The position numbers and the translations under genes were made by a program. DNA of 64,000 bases from Clostridia bacterium (GTDB taxonomy: Bacteria; Bacillota; Clostridia; Oscillospirales; Acutalibacteraceae), in contig JAFUPA010000031.1 of NCBI GenBank assembly GCA_017481575.1, positions 25,004 to 89,003 of the forward strand. The letters run 5' to 3'. Below, piece by piece: positions 1 through 8,234 of the stretch (position 1 is its first letter; every line of letters starts with the position of its first letter). Under the pieces are notes generated by a model. The model saw only the letters and a program-made list of their open reading frames with translations. It searched no databases and had not been told where the DNA came from.

Positions 1-955
1 TACCAACCATCGGGTTGTTACCGGCACCGATGAGACCCATCATCTCAACGTGTGCGGGAACTGATGAAGAACCTGCGAACTGTGCGTCTGAGTGCATACG
101 ACCCATTGTATCTGTCATACCGTAGGAAGCAGGACCTGCTGCCATGTTGTCCGGATGAAGTGTACGACCTGTGCCGCCGCCTGATGCAACTGAGAAGTAG
201 TTAACACCGTTCTCAACACACCACTTCTTGTATGTGCCTGCAACAGGATGCTGGAATCTTGTCGGGTTTGTTGAGTTACCTGTAATGGAAACACCAACAT
301 TCTCAAGCTTCATGATTGCAACGCCTTCGGGAACGTTGTCTGCACCGTAGCATCTAACGTCTGCTCTCGGACCGTTTGAGTATGCCTTCTCTTCAACAAC
401 CTTAACTGTCTCTGAATAAGGATCAAACTCTGTCTTGCAGTATGTGAAGCCGTTGATTCTTGAAATGATCATAGCAGCGTCTTTACCAAGACCGTTGAGG
501 ATAACTCTCAAGGGCTTTGTTCTAACCTTGTTAGCGTTAAGAGCGATTTTGATAGCGCCCTCTGCAGCTGCGAATGATTCGTGACCTGCGAGGAAGCAGA
601 AGCACTCTGTTTCGTCTGAAAGAAGCATCTTACCAAGGTTACCGTGACCAAGACCAACCTTTCTGTTATCAGCAACAGAACCCTTGATGCAGAATGCCTG
701 AAGACCGATACCGATAGCTGCAGCAGCGTCAGCAGCCTTTGTGCAACCCATCTTGATAGCGATAGCACAACCTACTGTGTAAGCCCATACTGCGTTTTCG
801 AAGCAGATCGGCTGAGTTTCTCTAACAATTTTATCGCAATCGATACCCTTTGCAAGAGTGATTTCCTTACATTCTTCAACTGAAGAAATACCGTATTCAG
901 CAAGAACAGCATTGATATTATCAATACGTCTTTCGTAGCTTTCAAATAATGCCAT
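1..955 (-). CDS. GGGtGRT-family protein, C-terminus cut by window edge
   Basis: About 318 codons are visible, starting at the ATG whose complement is at 953-955 behind a GAGGAGG ribosome binding site at 961-970. The protein begins MALFESYERRIDNINAVLAE and contains the run ASGGGTGRTLHPDN, which names the GGGtGRT family. This family is often found next to NifU-like scaffold genes in Clostridia. Its biochemical role is not established to my knowledge, so no function is assigned. It follows the scaffold-like gene by 19 bases on the same strand, so the two are probably co-transcribed. The gene runs off the left edge, so its C-terminus and terminator are not visible. The family call rests on the motif and the neighbour; no search was run. 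Confidence 0.82.
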   Translation of the reverse strand, partial: MALFESYERRIDNINAVLAEYGISSVEECKEITLAKGIDCDKIVRETQPICFENAVWAYTVGCAIAIKMGCTKAADAAAAIGIGLQAFCIKGSVADNRKVGLGHGNLGKMLLSDETECFCFLAGHESFAAAEGAIKIALNANKVRTKPLRVILNGLGKDAAMIISRINGFTYCKTEFDPYSETVKVVEEKAYSNGPRADVRCYGADNVPEGVAIMKLENVGVSITGNSTNPTRFQHPVAGTYKKWCVENGVNYFSVASGGGTGRTLHPDNMAAGPASYGMTDTMGRMHSDAQFAGSSSVPAHVEMMGLIGAGNNPMVG

Positions 956-974
956 TGTAATTACCTCCTCTTAC

Positions 975-1670
975 TTATTCTTTTCTCGGGTCGATGTACT
1001 TAGCAGCGTCAGCGAATCTGCCGTAAGTACCGATTGCCTTGTTGTATGCGTCGTTCGGTGTGTCGCCCTTCTTGATGAAATCTGTCATCTTGCCGAGTGA
1101 AACGAACTCGTAACCGATAACCTGATTGTCCTCATCAAGAGCCATACGTGTAACATAACCCTCAGCCATTTCGAGGTAACGAACACCCTTAACCTTTGTA
1201 CCGTACATTGTACCAACCTGTGAACGAAGTCCCTTACCGAGGTCCTCAAGACCTGCACCGATTGAAAGACCGTCGTCTGAGAAAGCTGACTGTGAACGGC
1301 CATAAACAATCTGAAGGAAGAGCTCACGCATTGCAGTGTTGATTGCGTCACAAACGAGGTCTGTGTTGAGTGCTTCAAGGATTGTCTTGCCCGGAAGAAT
1401 TTCAGATGCCATAGCAGCTGAATGAGTCATACCTGAGCAACCGATTGTCTCAACAAGCGCCTCTTCGATAATACCTTCTTTAACGTTGAGTGAGAGCTTA
1501 CAAGCACCCTGCTGAGGTGCACACCAGCCCACACCGTGTGTGAAAGCGGAAATATCCTTGATTTCGTAAGCCTTAACCCACTTACCCTCTTCAGGGATAG
1601 GAGCAGGACCATGATTCGGACCCTTAGCTACACAGCACATTTCCTCTACTTCACGTGAATAGTTGATCAT
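975..1670 (-). CDS. Iron-sulfur cluster assembly scaffold-like protein (NifU/SufU-related)
   Basis: 231 aa. The start is the ATG at 1670, with GGAG eight bases upstream. The open frame continues 20 codons further up, but that stretch is a structured leader. Conserved cysteines lie in GWCAPQQGAC (about residues 46-55) and in ETIGCSGMTHSAAMASEI, where a NifU/SufU scaffold holds a nascent Fe-S cluster. The protein is longer than a classical SufU (about 150 aa); the C-terminal part (about residues 150-231) has no motif I recognise. It lies directly upstream of the GGGtGRT gene, a pairing known in gut Clostridia. A function in Fe-S cluster assembly or storage is inferred from the family, not shown here. 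Confidence 0.82.
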   Translation of the reverse strand: MINYSREVEEMCCVAKGPNHGPAPIPEEGKWVKAYEIKDISAFTHGVGWCAPQQGACKLSLNVKEGIIEEALVETIGCSGMTHSAAMASEILPGKTILEALNTDLVCDAINTAMRELFLQIVYGRSQSAFSDDGLSIGAGLEDLGKGLRSQVGTMYGTKVKGVRYLEMAEGYVTRMALDEDNQVIGYEFVSLGKMTDFIKKGDTPNDAYNKAIGTYGRFADAAKYIDPRKE

Positions 1671-1689
1671 GTTGTAAATCTCCTTTCGG

Positions 1690-1727
1690 TTTATATAGGT
1701 TCGGTTCCTCGACCGACCTTTATATAA
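1690..1727 (-). other. Hairpin in 5' leader of scaffold-GGGtGRT operon
   Basis: The leader between promoter and start codon contains an imperfect long stem. TTATATAGGTTCGGT at 1691-1705 can pair with ACCGACCTTTATATAA at 1712-1727 across a six-base loop. A smaller hairpin, GGGC-N4-GCCC, lies at 1737-1748. The long stem ends just before the ribosome binding site. No known riboswitch class was recognised. Confidence 0.5.
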
Positions 1728-1757
1728 CATCTTTTCGGGCTTCTGCCCATCTTGAAT

Positions 1758-1786
1758 ATTATATCAATGTGTGAAAGAATTATCAA
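1758..1786 (-). promoter_or_regulatory. Sigma-A promoter of scaffold-GGGtGRT operon
   Basis: On the minus strand, TTGATA (1781-1786) and TATAAT (1758-1763) are separated by 17 bases. This leaves a transcribed leader of about 80 bases. Confidence 0.75.
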
Positions 1787-1842
1787 GACCTATTTGTAAA
1801 TATTTTCAAAAATCGGACTTAATTTTAGGTTATTATGCCATC

Positions 1843-1876
1843 AAAAAACACTCCGCAGACTTTTCAGCCTGCGGAG
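1843..1876 (-). terminator. Intrinsic terminator after ABC permease
   Basis: CTCCGCAG at 1851-1858 pairs with CTGCGGAG at 1869-1876. A run of six T follows in the minus-strand direction (1843-1848). It lies just past the permease stop codon. Confidence 0.85.
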
Positions 1877-1882
1877 CTCGCT

Positions 1883-4702
1883 TTATATATTCTCGTTTCG
1901 GAGTGTTTCAACTGTATTTTCTTTGTTTACTTTCTTGATTGAATAAACCATACTCAGTACAACGATTATAAACACACTTGCAATCGCTATGATAAACTTG
2001 TCCCAAGGAACATAGAAGCCCATTTCGTAACCGCTGTCGGATGCAACATAATACACAAGATATGTCATTACCAATGAAACAGGAAGCGAGAATAAAAGAC
2101 TCTTTACACCGTAAAGGATAGATTCAAATGTCATCATTTTTCTCATACCCTTACTCGTAAGTCCGACTGATTTGAGTGTTGCAAATTCTCGTCTTCTGAG
2201 TGAAATATTAGTTGAGATAGTATTGAAAACATTGGCTGCCGCTATCAAAGAAATGAGAACGATAAAGCCGTATGCCAGCACCTTTGCGATGGTTACAAGT
2301 GCTCTTATGCTTTCAATTTCCGCTGCATAATCTACTACGCTGACATGATTTGTATCTCCGCCAATATCCCTGACAAGTCGGCTTACATCACTTGTCACCT
2401 TTGCGTGGTCATCACAGAGAATAAAAGCATGAGTCTGCCAATAACCTTCAAGCATTACCGTCTCTTTTACGGATTCGGGATAAATAATGTTCGTGTTATG
2501 TCCTGCGAAATATGGCTTTTCAGAGAGAACTGCGCCTATCGAGATGCTAATATGACTTATAGCTTTTTCTTCGGTCAGATAACGCTTGGTTGACTCATCA
2601 AATTCTTCACCCTCGTCACGGCTTACGTCATAGACATAATATGTGATACCGTCTTTTACTACTGTTTCGCTGAAATAACTGTATCTTTCGCCGCTTTCCT
2701 CGAACCAAGGAAGAATTTCGGTTATCTCAATAGTTGAAGAAATATTATCAGTATTAAGGAAAGGTACTATATAAACTCTTTCTTTGTTATCTGACTGATA
2801 AACATGAGTTCCCATATCATAAACAAGAGCTTTGGGATTTTCTTTATCAAAATATCCTTCTTCGCTCAAGCCTTCCTCTTTGAGAAGTCTCCTGAAAGCA
2901 GCATCATCAATAAAGTTATAATTAAATATTCCGTTGAGCTCGTTTTTCTTATCCGCTGAATCGTCGAGCTCTTTATTTATCATATTCAGGTATTCTTCTG
3001 AAATATACTTTTTTTCAACATTAAAATCTGTACCCATCTGCTGACTAAAGGTAAACTCGTTAATTCCATTGACCTCTTTCAAACCATTGTAAAGCTTTGT
3101 TCTGAATTCTTCCGTTTCGGTAAACGGTTTGTCATCTGTTCTGTCTTCATAATTAAATACATTGACAGCAACATCATAGTTCATATCCTGACTTTCTGCT
3201 TCAACAATATCGGTAAAATATGTTGCAAGTGAAGAAGCGGAAATAAACAGAACAACAGAAACGAAAAGTGAAAATACGGTTGTGCGGTATTTTCTCTTGT
3301 TTCTCTTAAAATTCTTGGAAGAGAGTGTTGCTTCAAATCCGAAGAGCTTTTGAGTCAACGGAGAGACCTTGACACTTCTGCGGTTAATCTTAATCTCGTT
3401 TGACTGTCTTACGGATTCAATGGGATTGATTTTTATTGCCTTTTTCGCAGGAATATATGCCGAAATTATAACTGTGACAAAGCTGATAACGCTTGCAGCA
3501 ATTATCGCAATCGGAGAGAAAACAAAATGCATTTTAAGGTCGGTAAGATCAGCCAGGAATGTTGAAATTGAGTCACTTAAGAAATAAAATGTTACCGCAA
3601 TTCCTAAACAACCGGAAATAAGACCTATGGGAATACCGATAATACAAAGCACTGCCGCTTCGTAAAGAACTGATTTTCTTATCTGCTTTTTAGTAGCACC
3701 TATACTTTTAAGAATACCGAACTGCTTTGTTCTTTCACTTACTGAAATTGAAAATGAATTATAGATAAGTGAAACAGAACCGAAAACAATAAGTCCGAGC
3801 AGAAGAGAAAGCAAGCCGATAACCAACAGAGGAAATGCCGAATCAAAGCTGTTGAAGCTATACATAAGCAGGTCATAGTTTATGCAGGAATTAACTTCAA
3901 TCAATTTTACAATATCCAGATTGAATCGGCTGTAATCTGCGGGTTGAGAAATTATGGTGTAGACAGAAGATGGTCTTGTGTTTCCTTTTTCGTTTACGGT
4001 GTAAGCTGTATAACCGGGTGCCGAACGGGGTTCAATAGTGGTTTGTTCAGGTCTTACACAAAAGCCTACAACAGTATATGTTTTCTCTTTTGTGTTAACG
4101 AGTTGTTCCGTTGCTTCTTCGCCTTCGGCTTTTCTTAACGGATATTCCTGAGTAAGCTTTGCCCAAGAGTCACCATCAAGTTTTTCATATTCTTCGTCTG
4201 TAATATTCACAAGCTCAGACCATTGTCTTTGTCCGACTTCAAGAGTGATTTCTTGCCCGAGTTTAAGTTGTACTCCGCCATTGGAATAAAGATGGTCCGA
4301 AACAACGATTTCGTTACTGTTCTGCGGCAGTCTGCCTTCTGTCAGATGTATAGGCATTACATCTGTAAAATCAGTTGGTATACCGGCGATATACAGATAT
4401 GGCTTGTATTCATTTGATGAACCGATTTCGGCATAGCCTATTTCCTGAACATAAGTATATTTTTCTACTCGTTCATCTTCGGCTATTTTTGAAATATCAT
4501 CATATTCAACGTCATAAAACCCTACATGATATTTGCCGTTATACATTTCGGCATAATTTACAAGATAGTTCTGAACCGTAACAAACGCTTCAATTGTTGC
4601 GGTAAACATTGCAACCGAAAGAATGATGCCGATTATAGTAACAATAGTTCTTGTTTTGTTTTCTTTAAGTGAGCGATTGGTAAACTGTTTAAAGATATTC
4701 AT
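1883..4702 (-). CDS. FtsX/MacB-type ABC transporter permease
   Basis: 939 aa. The start is the ATG at 4702, preceded by AGGTGACTGTA; an in-frame start 17 codons upstream lies inside the ATPase gene and is less likely. There is an N-terminal membrane segment (about residues 20-42), an extracellular region, a cluster of three membrane segments (about 310-460) carrying the FtsX motif FGILKSIGATKKQIRK, a second extracellular region, and a C-terminal trio whose matching motif is FATLKSVGLTSKGMRK. Two FtsX units in one chain are typical of permeases working with a dedicated ATPase, often exporting or sensing peptide antibiotics. The ATPase gene ends 10 bases upstream, and a two-component system lies just beyond. 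The substrate is unknown; peptide resistance is inferred from context. Confidence 0.88.
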   Translation of the reverse strand: MNIFKQFTNRSLKENKTRTIVTIIGIILSVAMFTATIEAFVTVQNYLVNYAEMYNGKYHVGFYDVEYDDISKIAEDERVEKYTYVQEIGYAEIGSSNEYKPYLYIAGIPTDFTDVMPIHLTEGRLPQNSNEIVVSDHLYSNGGVQLKLGQEITLEVGQRQWSELVNITDEEYEKLDGDSWAKLTQEYPLRKAEGEEATEQLVNTKEKTYTVVGFCVRPEQTTIEPRSAPGYTAYTVNEKGNTRPSSVYTIISQPADYSRFNLDIVKLIEVNSCINYDLLMYSFNSFDSAFPLLVIGLLSLLLGLIVFGSVSLIYNSFSISVSERTKQFGILKSIGATKKQIRKSVLYEAAVLCIIGIPIGLISGCLGIAVTFYFLSDSISTFLADLTDLKMHFVFSPIAIIAASVISFVTVIISAYIPAKKAIKINPIESVRQSNEIKINRRSVKVSPLTQKLFGFEATLSSKNFKRNKRKYRTTVFSLFVSVVLFISASSLATYFTDIVEAESQDMNYDVAVNVFNYEDRTDDKPFTETEEFRTKLYNGLKEVNGINEFTFSQQMGTDFNVEKKYISEEYLNMINKELDDSADKKNELNGIFNYNFIDDAAFRRLLKEEGLSEEGYFDKENPKALVYDMGTHVYQSDNKERVYIVPFLNTDNISSTIEITEILPWFEESGERYSYFSETVVKDGITYYVYDVSRDEGEEFDESTKRYLTEEKAISHISISIGAVLSEKPYFAGHNTNIIYPESVKETVMLEGYWQTHAFILCDDHAKVTSDVSRLVRDIGGDTNHVSVVDYAAEIESIRALVTIAKVLAYGFIVLISLIAAANVFNTISTNISLRRREFATLKSVGLTSKGMRKMMTFESILYGVKSLLFSLPVSLVMTYLVYYVASDSGYEMGFYVPWDKFIIAIASVFIIVVLSMVYSIKKVNKENTVETLRNENI

Positions 4703-4712
4703 TACAGTCACC

Positions 4713-5396
4713 TCACTTCTGAAGAAGTCGGTCACTTTCGATTTTACCGTCATTTATTGTGATAATTCTGTCTGCTTGCAAAGCAATTGAGTCATCGTGA
4801 GTGATAACGATAAGTGTCTGACCGTATTTCTTGTTGGAAAGCTTAAGAAGCTCTACGATTTCGTGGCTGTTTTTTGAGTCAAGATTACCTGTCGGTTCAT
4901 CGGCAAGCATAACAGCAGGGTTATTGATAAGTGCTCTGCCGATTGAAACTCTCTGCTGCTGACCGCCTGAAAGTTCGTTGGGGAGATGCTTTTCTCTGCC
5001 GGTAAGAGAAAGAAGTCCAATGAGTTCCTCAAGATAAGCCTTATCAACCTTTTTGCCATCCATAAGTACGGGTAAAGTAATATTTTCTGTTACATTGAGA
5101 ACAGGGATAAGATTATAGAACTGATAAATGAGTCCCACCTGTCTGCGACGGAAAATAGCCAGCTGGTCTTCGTTCTGTGCGTAAACATCCTGCCCGTCAA
5201 GATAAACCTTACCACTTGTCGGTCTGTCAACACCGCCTAAAATATGTAAGAGTGTACTTTTACCCGAACCCGACGGACCGATAATAGCCACAAACTGACC
5301 TTTAGGTACGCTGAAGCTTACGTTGTCGAGAGCTTTAACCTGATTTTCGCCCTCACCGTAAAATTTTGAAAGGTTTTCAATTCTTAAAATGTCCAT
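4713..5396 (-). CDS. ABC transporter ATP-binding protein
   Basis: 227 aa. Walker A is GPSGSGKST at residues 40-48, the Q-loop is near residue 92 (YQFYN), the signature LSGGQQQRV is at 142-150, and Walker B with its following D-loop reads VMLADEPTGNLD from about 162. This is the MacB/LolD/BceA class that energises FtsX-type permeases. The ribosome binding site AGGAG sits directly against the end of the MITE-like element at 5414-5690. The next gene is the permease, 10 bases downstream, so the two form one transporter. Control by the neighbouring response regulator is likely from gene order but not shown. Confidence 0.93.
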   Translation of the reverse strand: MDILRIENLSKFYGEGENQVKALDNVSFSVPKGQFVAIIGPSGSGKSTLLHILGGVDRPTSGKVYLDGQDVYAQNEDQLAIFRRRQVGLIYQFYNLIPVLNVTENITLPVLMDGKKVDKAYLEELIGLLSLTGREKHLPNELSGGQQQRVSIGRALINNPAVMLADEPTGNLDSKNSHEIVELLKLSNKKYGQTLIVITHDDSIALQADRIITINDGKIESDRLLQK

Positions 5397-5413
5397 ATTG
5401 AATTACTCCTTTT

Positions 5414-5690
5414 TAGGGTGACGGTAATAATCCGAACCGTGTTTTTTATCGGATGATTTCCGCCACTTCTTCGTTAAAATCCTCGAAAATCCGAAAGGAT
5501 TGTCTCCGGTTTTGCCTTGTATTGCCAAAAATCTTCTCGATAAAAAATCTTCGACCTGAAATCAAAGAATTTTCAGATGATTTTTGGATATTGAGGGTGC
5601 CGAAAGGCTGATGCCTTTCAAAGCCGAAACACCGAAAAGCGCTAAAAAGGCTTGATTTCAGGCATAGTTCAGATTGTTACCGTCACCCTA
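5414..5690. repeat. MITE-like element with TA-flanked terminal inverted repeats
   Basis: The segment starts TAGGGTGACGGTAA and ends with its exact complement TTACCGTCACCCTA. The match extends imperfectly to about 24 bases (AAYAATCYGAAC). A TA dinucleotide bounds each end, as expected for a Tc1/mariner/IS630-like target. Inside is a second, nested inverted repeat: CCTGAAATCAA (5555-5565) and TTGATTTCAGG (5652-5662). No open reading frame of useful length is present, so the element would be non-autonomous. It lies in the leader of the ABC transporter operon, 17 bases before the ATPase start codon. Confidence 0.7.
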
Positions 5691-5700
5691 TTGCAACTTC

Positions 5701-5729
5701 ATTGTACCAATGTAAAATTACACTACGGT
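5701..5729 (-). promoter_or_regulatory. Possible ABC operon promoter with dyad, upstream of MITE
   Basis: On the minus strand a -10-like TACAAT lies at 5701-5706, with only a weak -35 (ACCGTA) 17 bases upstream. Between them is a TGTAA-N2-TTACA dyad (5711-5722) that could bind the neighbouring response regulator. If this is the promoter, the MITE is transcribed as leader RNA. Confidence 0.3.
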
Positions 5730-5750
5730 GACTCGATTATTACAAAAACG

Positions 5751-6755
5751 TCACACAACCTGTTTGTAAAATCTTATTATGAATTCAGCACCGCCTGTTT
5801 GGCTGTTTTCTGCTTTTACTGTTCCGTTGTGAGCCGTAATTATCATTTGGGCAAGATTAAGACCTATACCGAAACTCTCTTTTGAAGAATTTTTACCTTT
5901 GTAAAATCTTTCAAATATATGAGGTATATCCTCTTCGTCAAAACCCTTTCCTGTGTCGGTTATAATGACTTCCGTATAAATAGGCGTATCCGATGCAGTA
6001 ACGGTAATATTACCGTTTTCAGGAGTGTGTTCGGTGCAGTTTTTCAGAATATTACCAAAGGCTTCAATACACCAAGCATAATCACAATTTAATAAAATAT
6101 CATCCATATTCAGAACAAGACTCTGATTTTTTATATCCATTGGAATCATAATCGGTTCAGCAGATTTTTGTATGAGAGTTTTTAAATCAGTTTCTTTCTT
6201 TTCAAACTGCACTGTTCCAGCGTCAAGTTTTGAAATTTTAAGAAGAACAGAAACCAGATATTCTGTTTTTGTAATAAGTGAAGAAAGCTCTCTTAAAAGC
6301 TCTTCTCTTTTTTCCTCTGAAATATCAGGGGCCTCAATAAGAGACAGGATAAGATTTATACTTGTAAGAGGTGTTCTTAACTGATGGGAAATATCAGCAA
6401 TAGAATCCGCAAGAAAGCTTCTGTCTTTTTCCAGCTTATCTTTTTGGTCACGGAGACGTACGAGCATTTTCTGTACATCGCTTTCGAGTATTGAAAGTTC
6501 ACCCTCACCGAAGGATTTAATGTTAATTGTATCGTTGCCGTGAAGAATTTTATCTATTGTTTCTGCAAGGGTGTTTAGTCTTTTGTATCTGTTTTTTGTA
6601 AAAATAAGAAAGCTTACAATCAAAAAAATGCTTACTGCAAAAACGGAAACAGCGGCAATTTTTGAAAAGAAAGCCAGAATAAAGCATAATAACAGTGAGG
6701 GTATCACTGTTATCAATAAAAATTTTCTTATTTCGGGATTGTTTGATATTTTCAT
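5751..6755 (-). CDS. Intramembrane-sensing sensor histidine kinase
   Basis: 334 aa. Two membrane segments (about residues 11-30 and 33-52) are separated by almost no extracellular loop, the layout of BceS-like kinases that sense through their partner transporter. A linker follows, then the phosphoacceptor motif ADISHQLRTPLTS with His124, and an ATPase domain with N-box (ILKNCTEHTP), G1 (ITDTGKGFD) and G2 (GIGLNLAQMI). The start codon overlaps the stop of the response regulator gene in ATGA (6752-6755), so the two are translationally coupled. The adjacent FtsX-type transporter is the expected partner. Confidence 0.9.
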   Translation of the reverse strand: MKISNNPEIRKFLLITVIPSLLLCFILAFFSKIAAVSVFAVSIFLIVSFLIFTKNRYKRLNTLAETIDKILHGNDTINIKSFGEGELSILESDVQKMLVRLRDQKDKLEKDRSFLADSIADISHQLRTPLTSINLILSLIEAPDISEEKREELLRELSSLITKTEYLVSVLLKISKLDAGTVQFEKKETDLKTLIQKSAEPIMIPMDIKNQSLVLNMDDILLNCDYAWCIEAFGNILKNCTEHTPENGNITVTASDTPIYTEVIITDTGKGFDEEDIPHIFERFYKGKNSSKESFGIGLNLAQMIITAHNGTVKAENSQTGGAEFIIRFYKQVV

Positions 6756-7429
6756 TTCTGTTCTCCTAATTTATAACCGAATCCTCTGACTGTAAGTATG
6801 ATTTTCGGATTCTGTATATCGTCTTCAACCTTTTCTCTCAACCTTTTTATATATACCGTAAGTGTATTATCGTTGACGAAGTCGCCTGCAATATCCCATA
6901 TTTCGGAAAGCAGTTTATTTCTTGTAAGAGTAACACCGGGATTGTTAAGAAAAACAAGGAAAAGCTTGTACTCTAAAGCGGAGAGAAAAACATCTTTACC
7001 GTTTTTGGTGACAATTCCCTTATCCATATCAACACTTACATTGCCAAGAGTGAGCATGCTCTGACTTTTACCTGTTCTGCGAAGAACAGATTTTATGCGG
7101 GATATAAGCTCTCTCGGACGGTAAGGCTTTTCTATATAATCATCAGCACCGATATCTAAACCTGTAACAACGCTGAATTCATCAGCGGAAGCGGTAAGAA
7201 AGATAACGGGACAGTCGGTTACACTCTTGATTCTGTTGCAGAGAGAAAAACCGTTTCCGTCGGGTAAAAGAACATCCAATAATACAAGGTCAAACTGCTT
7301 TGTTTCAATTTTATTTTCTGCTTCTTTGCAGTTGAGAGCACTATCAGTATCAAACCCTTCCTGACGAAGAAGCTCACTTAAATTTTTGACGATTGTAACA
7401 TCGTCTTCTATGATAAGAATTTTAATCAT
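6752..7429 (-). CDS. OmpR/PhoB-family response regulator
   Basis: 225 aa. The receiver domain has the acidic pair near residues 9-10 and phosphoacceptor Asp52 in LVLLDVLLPDG. A winged-helix DNA-binding domain follows from about residue 125, with the characteristic ending TVRGFGYKLGEQK. It is the first gene of the regulator-kinase pair. The gene begins at the ATG complement at 7427-7429 behind a weak AAGAGTG ribosome binding site. The palindrome at 7460-7474 just upstream is a candidate autoregulatory site. Confidence 0.92.
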   Translation of the reverse strand: MIKILIIEDDVTIVKNLSELLRQEGFDTDSALNCKEAENKIETKQFDLVLLDVLLPDGNGFSLCNRIKSVTDCPVIFLTASADEFSVVTGLDIGADDYIEKPYRPRELISRIKSVLRRTGKSQSMLTLGNVSVDMDKGIVTKNGKDVFLSALEYKLFLVFLNNPGVTLTRNKLLSEIWDIAGDFVNDNTLTVYIKRLREKVEDDIQNPKIILTVRGFGYKLGEQK

Positions 7430-7459
7430 AATATCACTCTTTTCGGTGGTTATAGGCGC

Positions 7460-7474
7460 TTATGTGTTACATAA
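7460..7474. promoter_or_regulatory. Perfect palindrome upstream of response regulator
   Basis: TTATGT-GTT-ACATAA lies 31 bases before the regulator start codon. It may be a binding site for the regulator or simply a small hairpin. No experimental consensus could be applied. Confidence 0.3.
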
Positions 7475-7528
7475 ACTTATGACACGCAGAGTATTATCAG
7501 CATCATATCACTTGCTGACTTATTGTTT

Positions 7529-7558
7529 AAAAAATCGGGACACCCGAAGGCATCCCGA
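7529..7558 (-). terminator. Intrinsic terminator after 199-aa membrane protein gene
   Basis: A ten-pair stem with a UUCG loop (7535-7558, complement TCGGGATGCC-TTCG-GGTGTCCCGA) is followed by six T in the minus-strand direction. Confidence 0.88.
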
Positions 7559-7565
7559 AATACAT

Positions 7566-8165
7566 TTACTCATGAACTTCAAACAACAAACCCTGATTGT
7601 AACGGATATCGTTGGGACCGTCCTTCCAGAAAGGAACGCACTTCTGTGTAAGGTTGTCGTTAGAGTCATACATAAACTGAACCTTGTAACCAAGGCACTT
7701 ATAGCTTACGCTTCCGTCATCATAAGACTGACTTGAAACAGAAAACGCAGGTGAATAACCCTGTGCAGCAAGAGTGTGGTCAACTGTATACATCACAGTC
7801 CAGAGTGTAGCGATTGAAACGATTGCAATAAGCACAATCTGCAAAACGCTGAACGGTGTCTTCTTCTTTTTCGGCTCCTCTGCTTTAACAGGAGTATCAT
7901 CCGAAATTACAGTTGTTGTTTCGTCAACAATCTTCATAACGGGTGCCGCAACAGGTGCAGGCTCTGTGGTCTCAACAGGCTCTTCTGCAATGGGTGCAAC
8001 ATCAATTGTGGGAGCAGGCATTTCATCCTCCTCGGGTGCAACACCGAAACGGTCCTCAAGCGAATTTTCTGTTGACTCTATATCAGATAAATCGAACTTT
8101 ATTCTGTTCTCGGCAGATGTGCTTTCAAGAAGCTCATCAATTCTATCAAGATTCTTTTCGTCCAT
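7566..8165 (-). CDS. Single-pass membrane protein with acidic proline-rich N-terminus, unknown function
   Basis: 199 aa. Residues 1-100 are acidic and rich in Pro, Ala, Val and Glu, with no aromatic core, so probably disordered. A KKKK cluster precedes one hydrophobic segment (about residues 106-130, LQIVLIAIVSIATLWTVMY). A C-terminal extracellular part of about 65 residues contains Cys, Trp and Tyr. The topology fits an N-in, C-out protein. The start is the ATG at 8165 behind GGAGG. I do not recognise a family. It is a single transcription unit with its own terminator. Confidence 0.7.
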   Translation of the reverse strand: MDEKNLDRIDELLESTSAENRIKFDLSDIESTENSLEDRFGVAPEEDEMPAPTIDVAPIAEEPVETTEPAPVAAPVMKIVDETTTVISDDTPVKAEEPKKKKTPFSVLQIVLIAIVSIATLWTVMYTVDHTLAAQGYSPAFSVSSQSYDDGSVSYKCLGYKVQFMYDSNDNLTQKCVPFWKDGPNDIRYNQGLLFEVHE

Positions 8166-8234
8166 AGTTTACCTCCAAAGCATTATAGATAGATTATATA
8201 CTATTCAGAAATTAAATCAAGGGGGAAATTGAAT

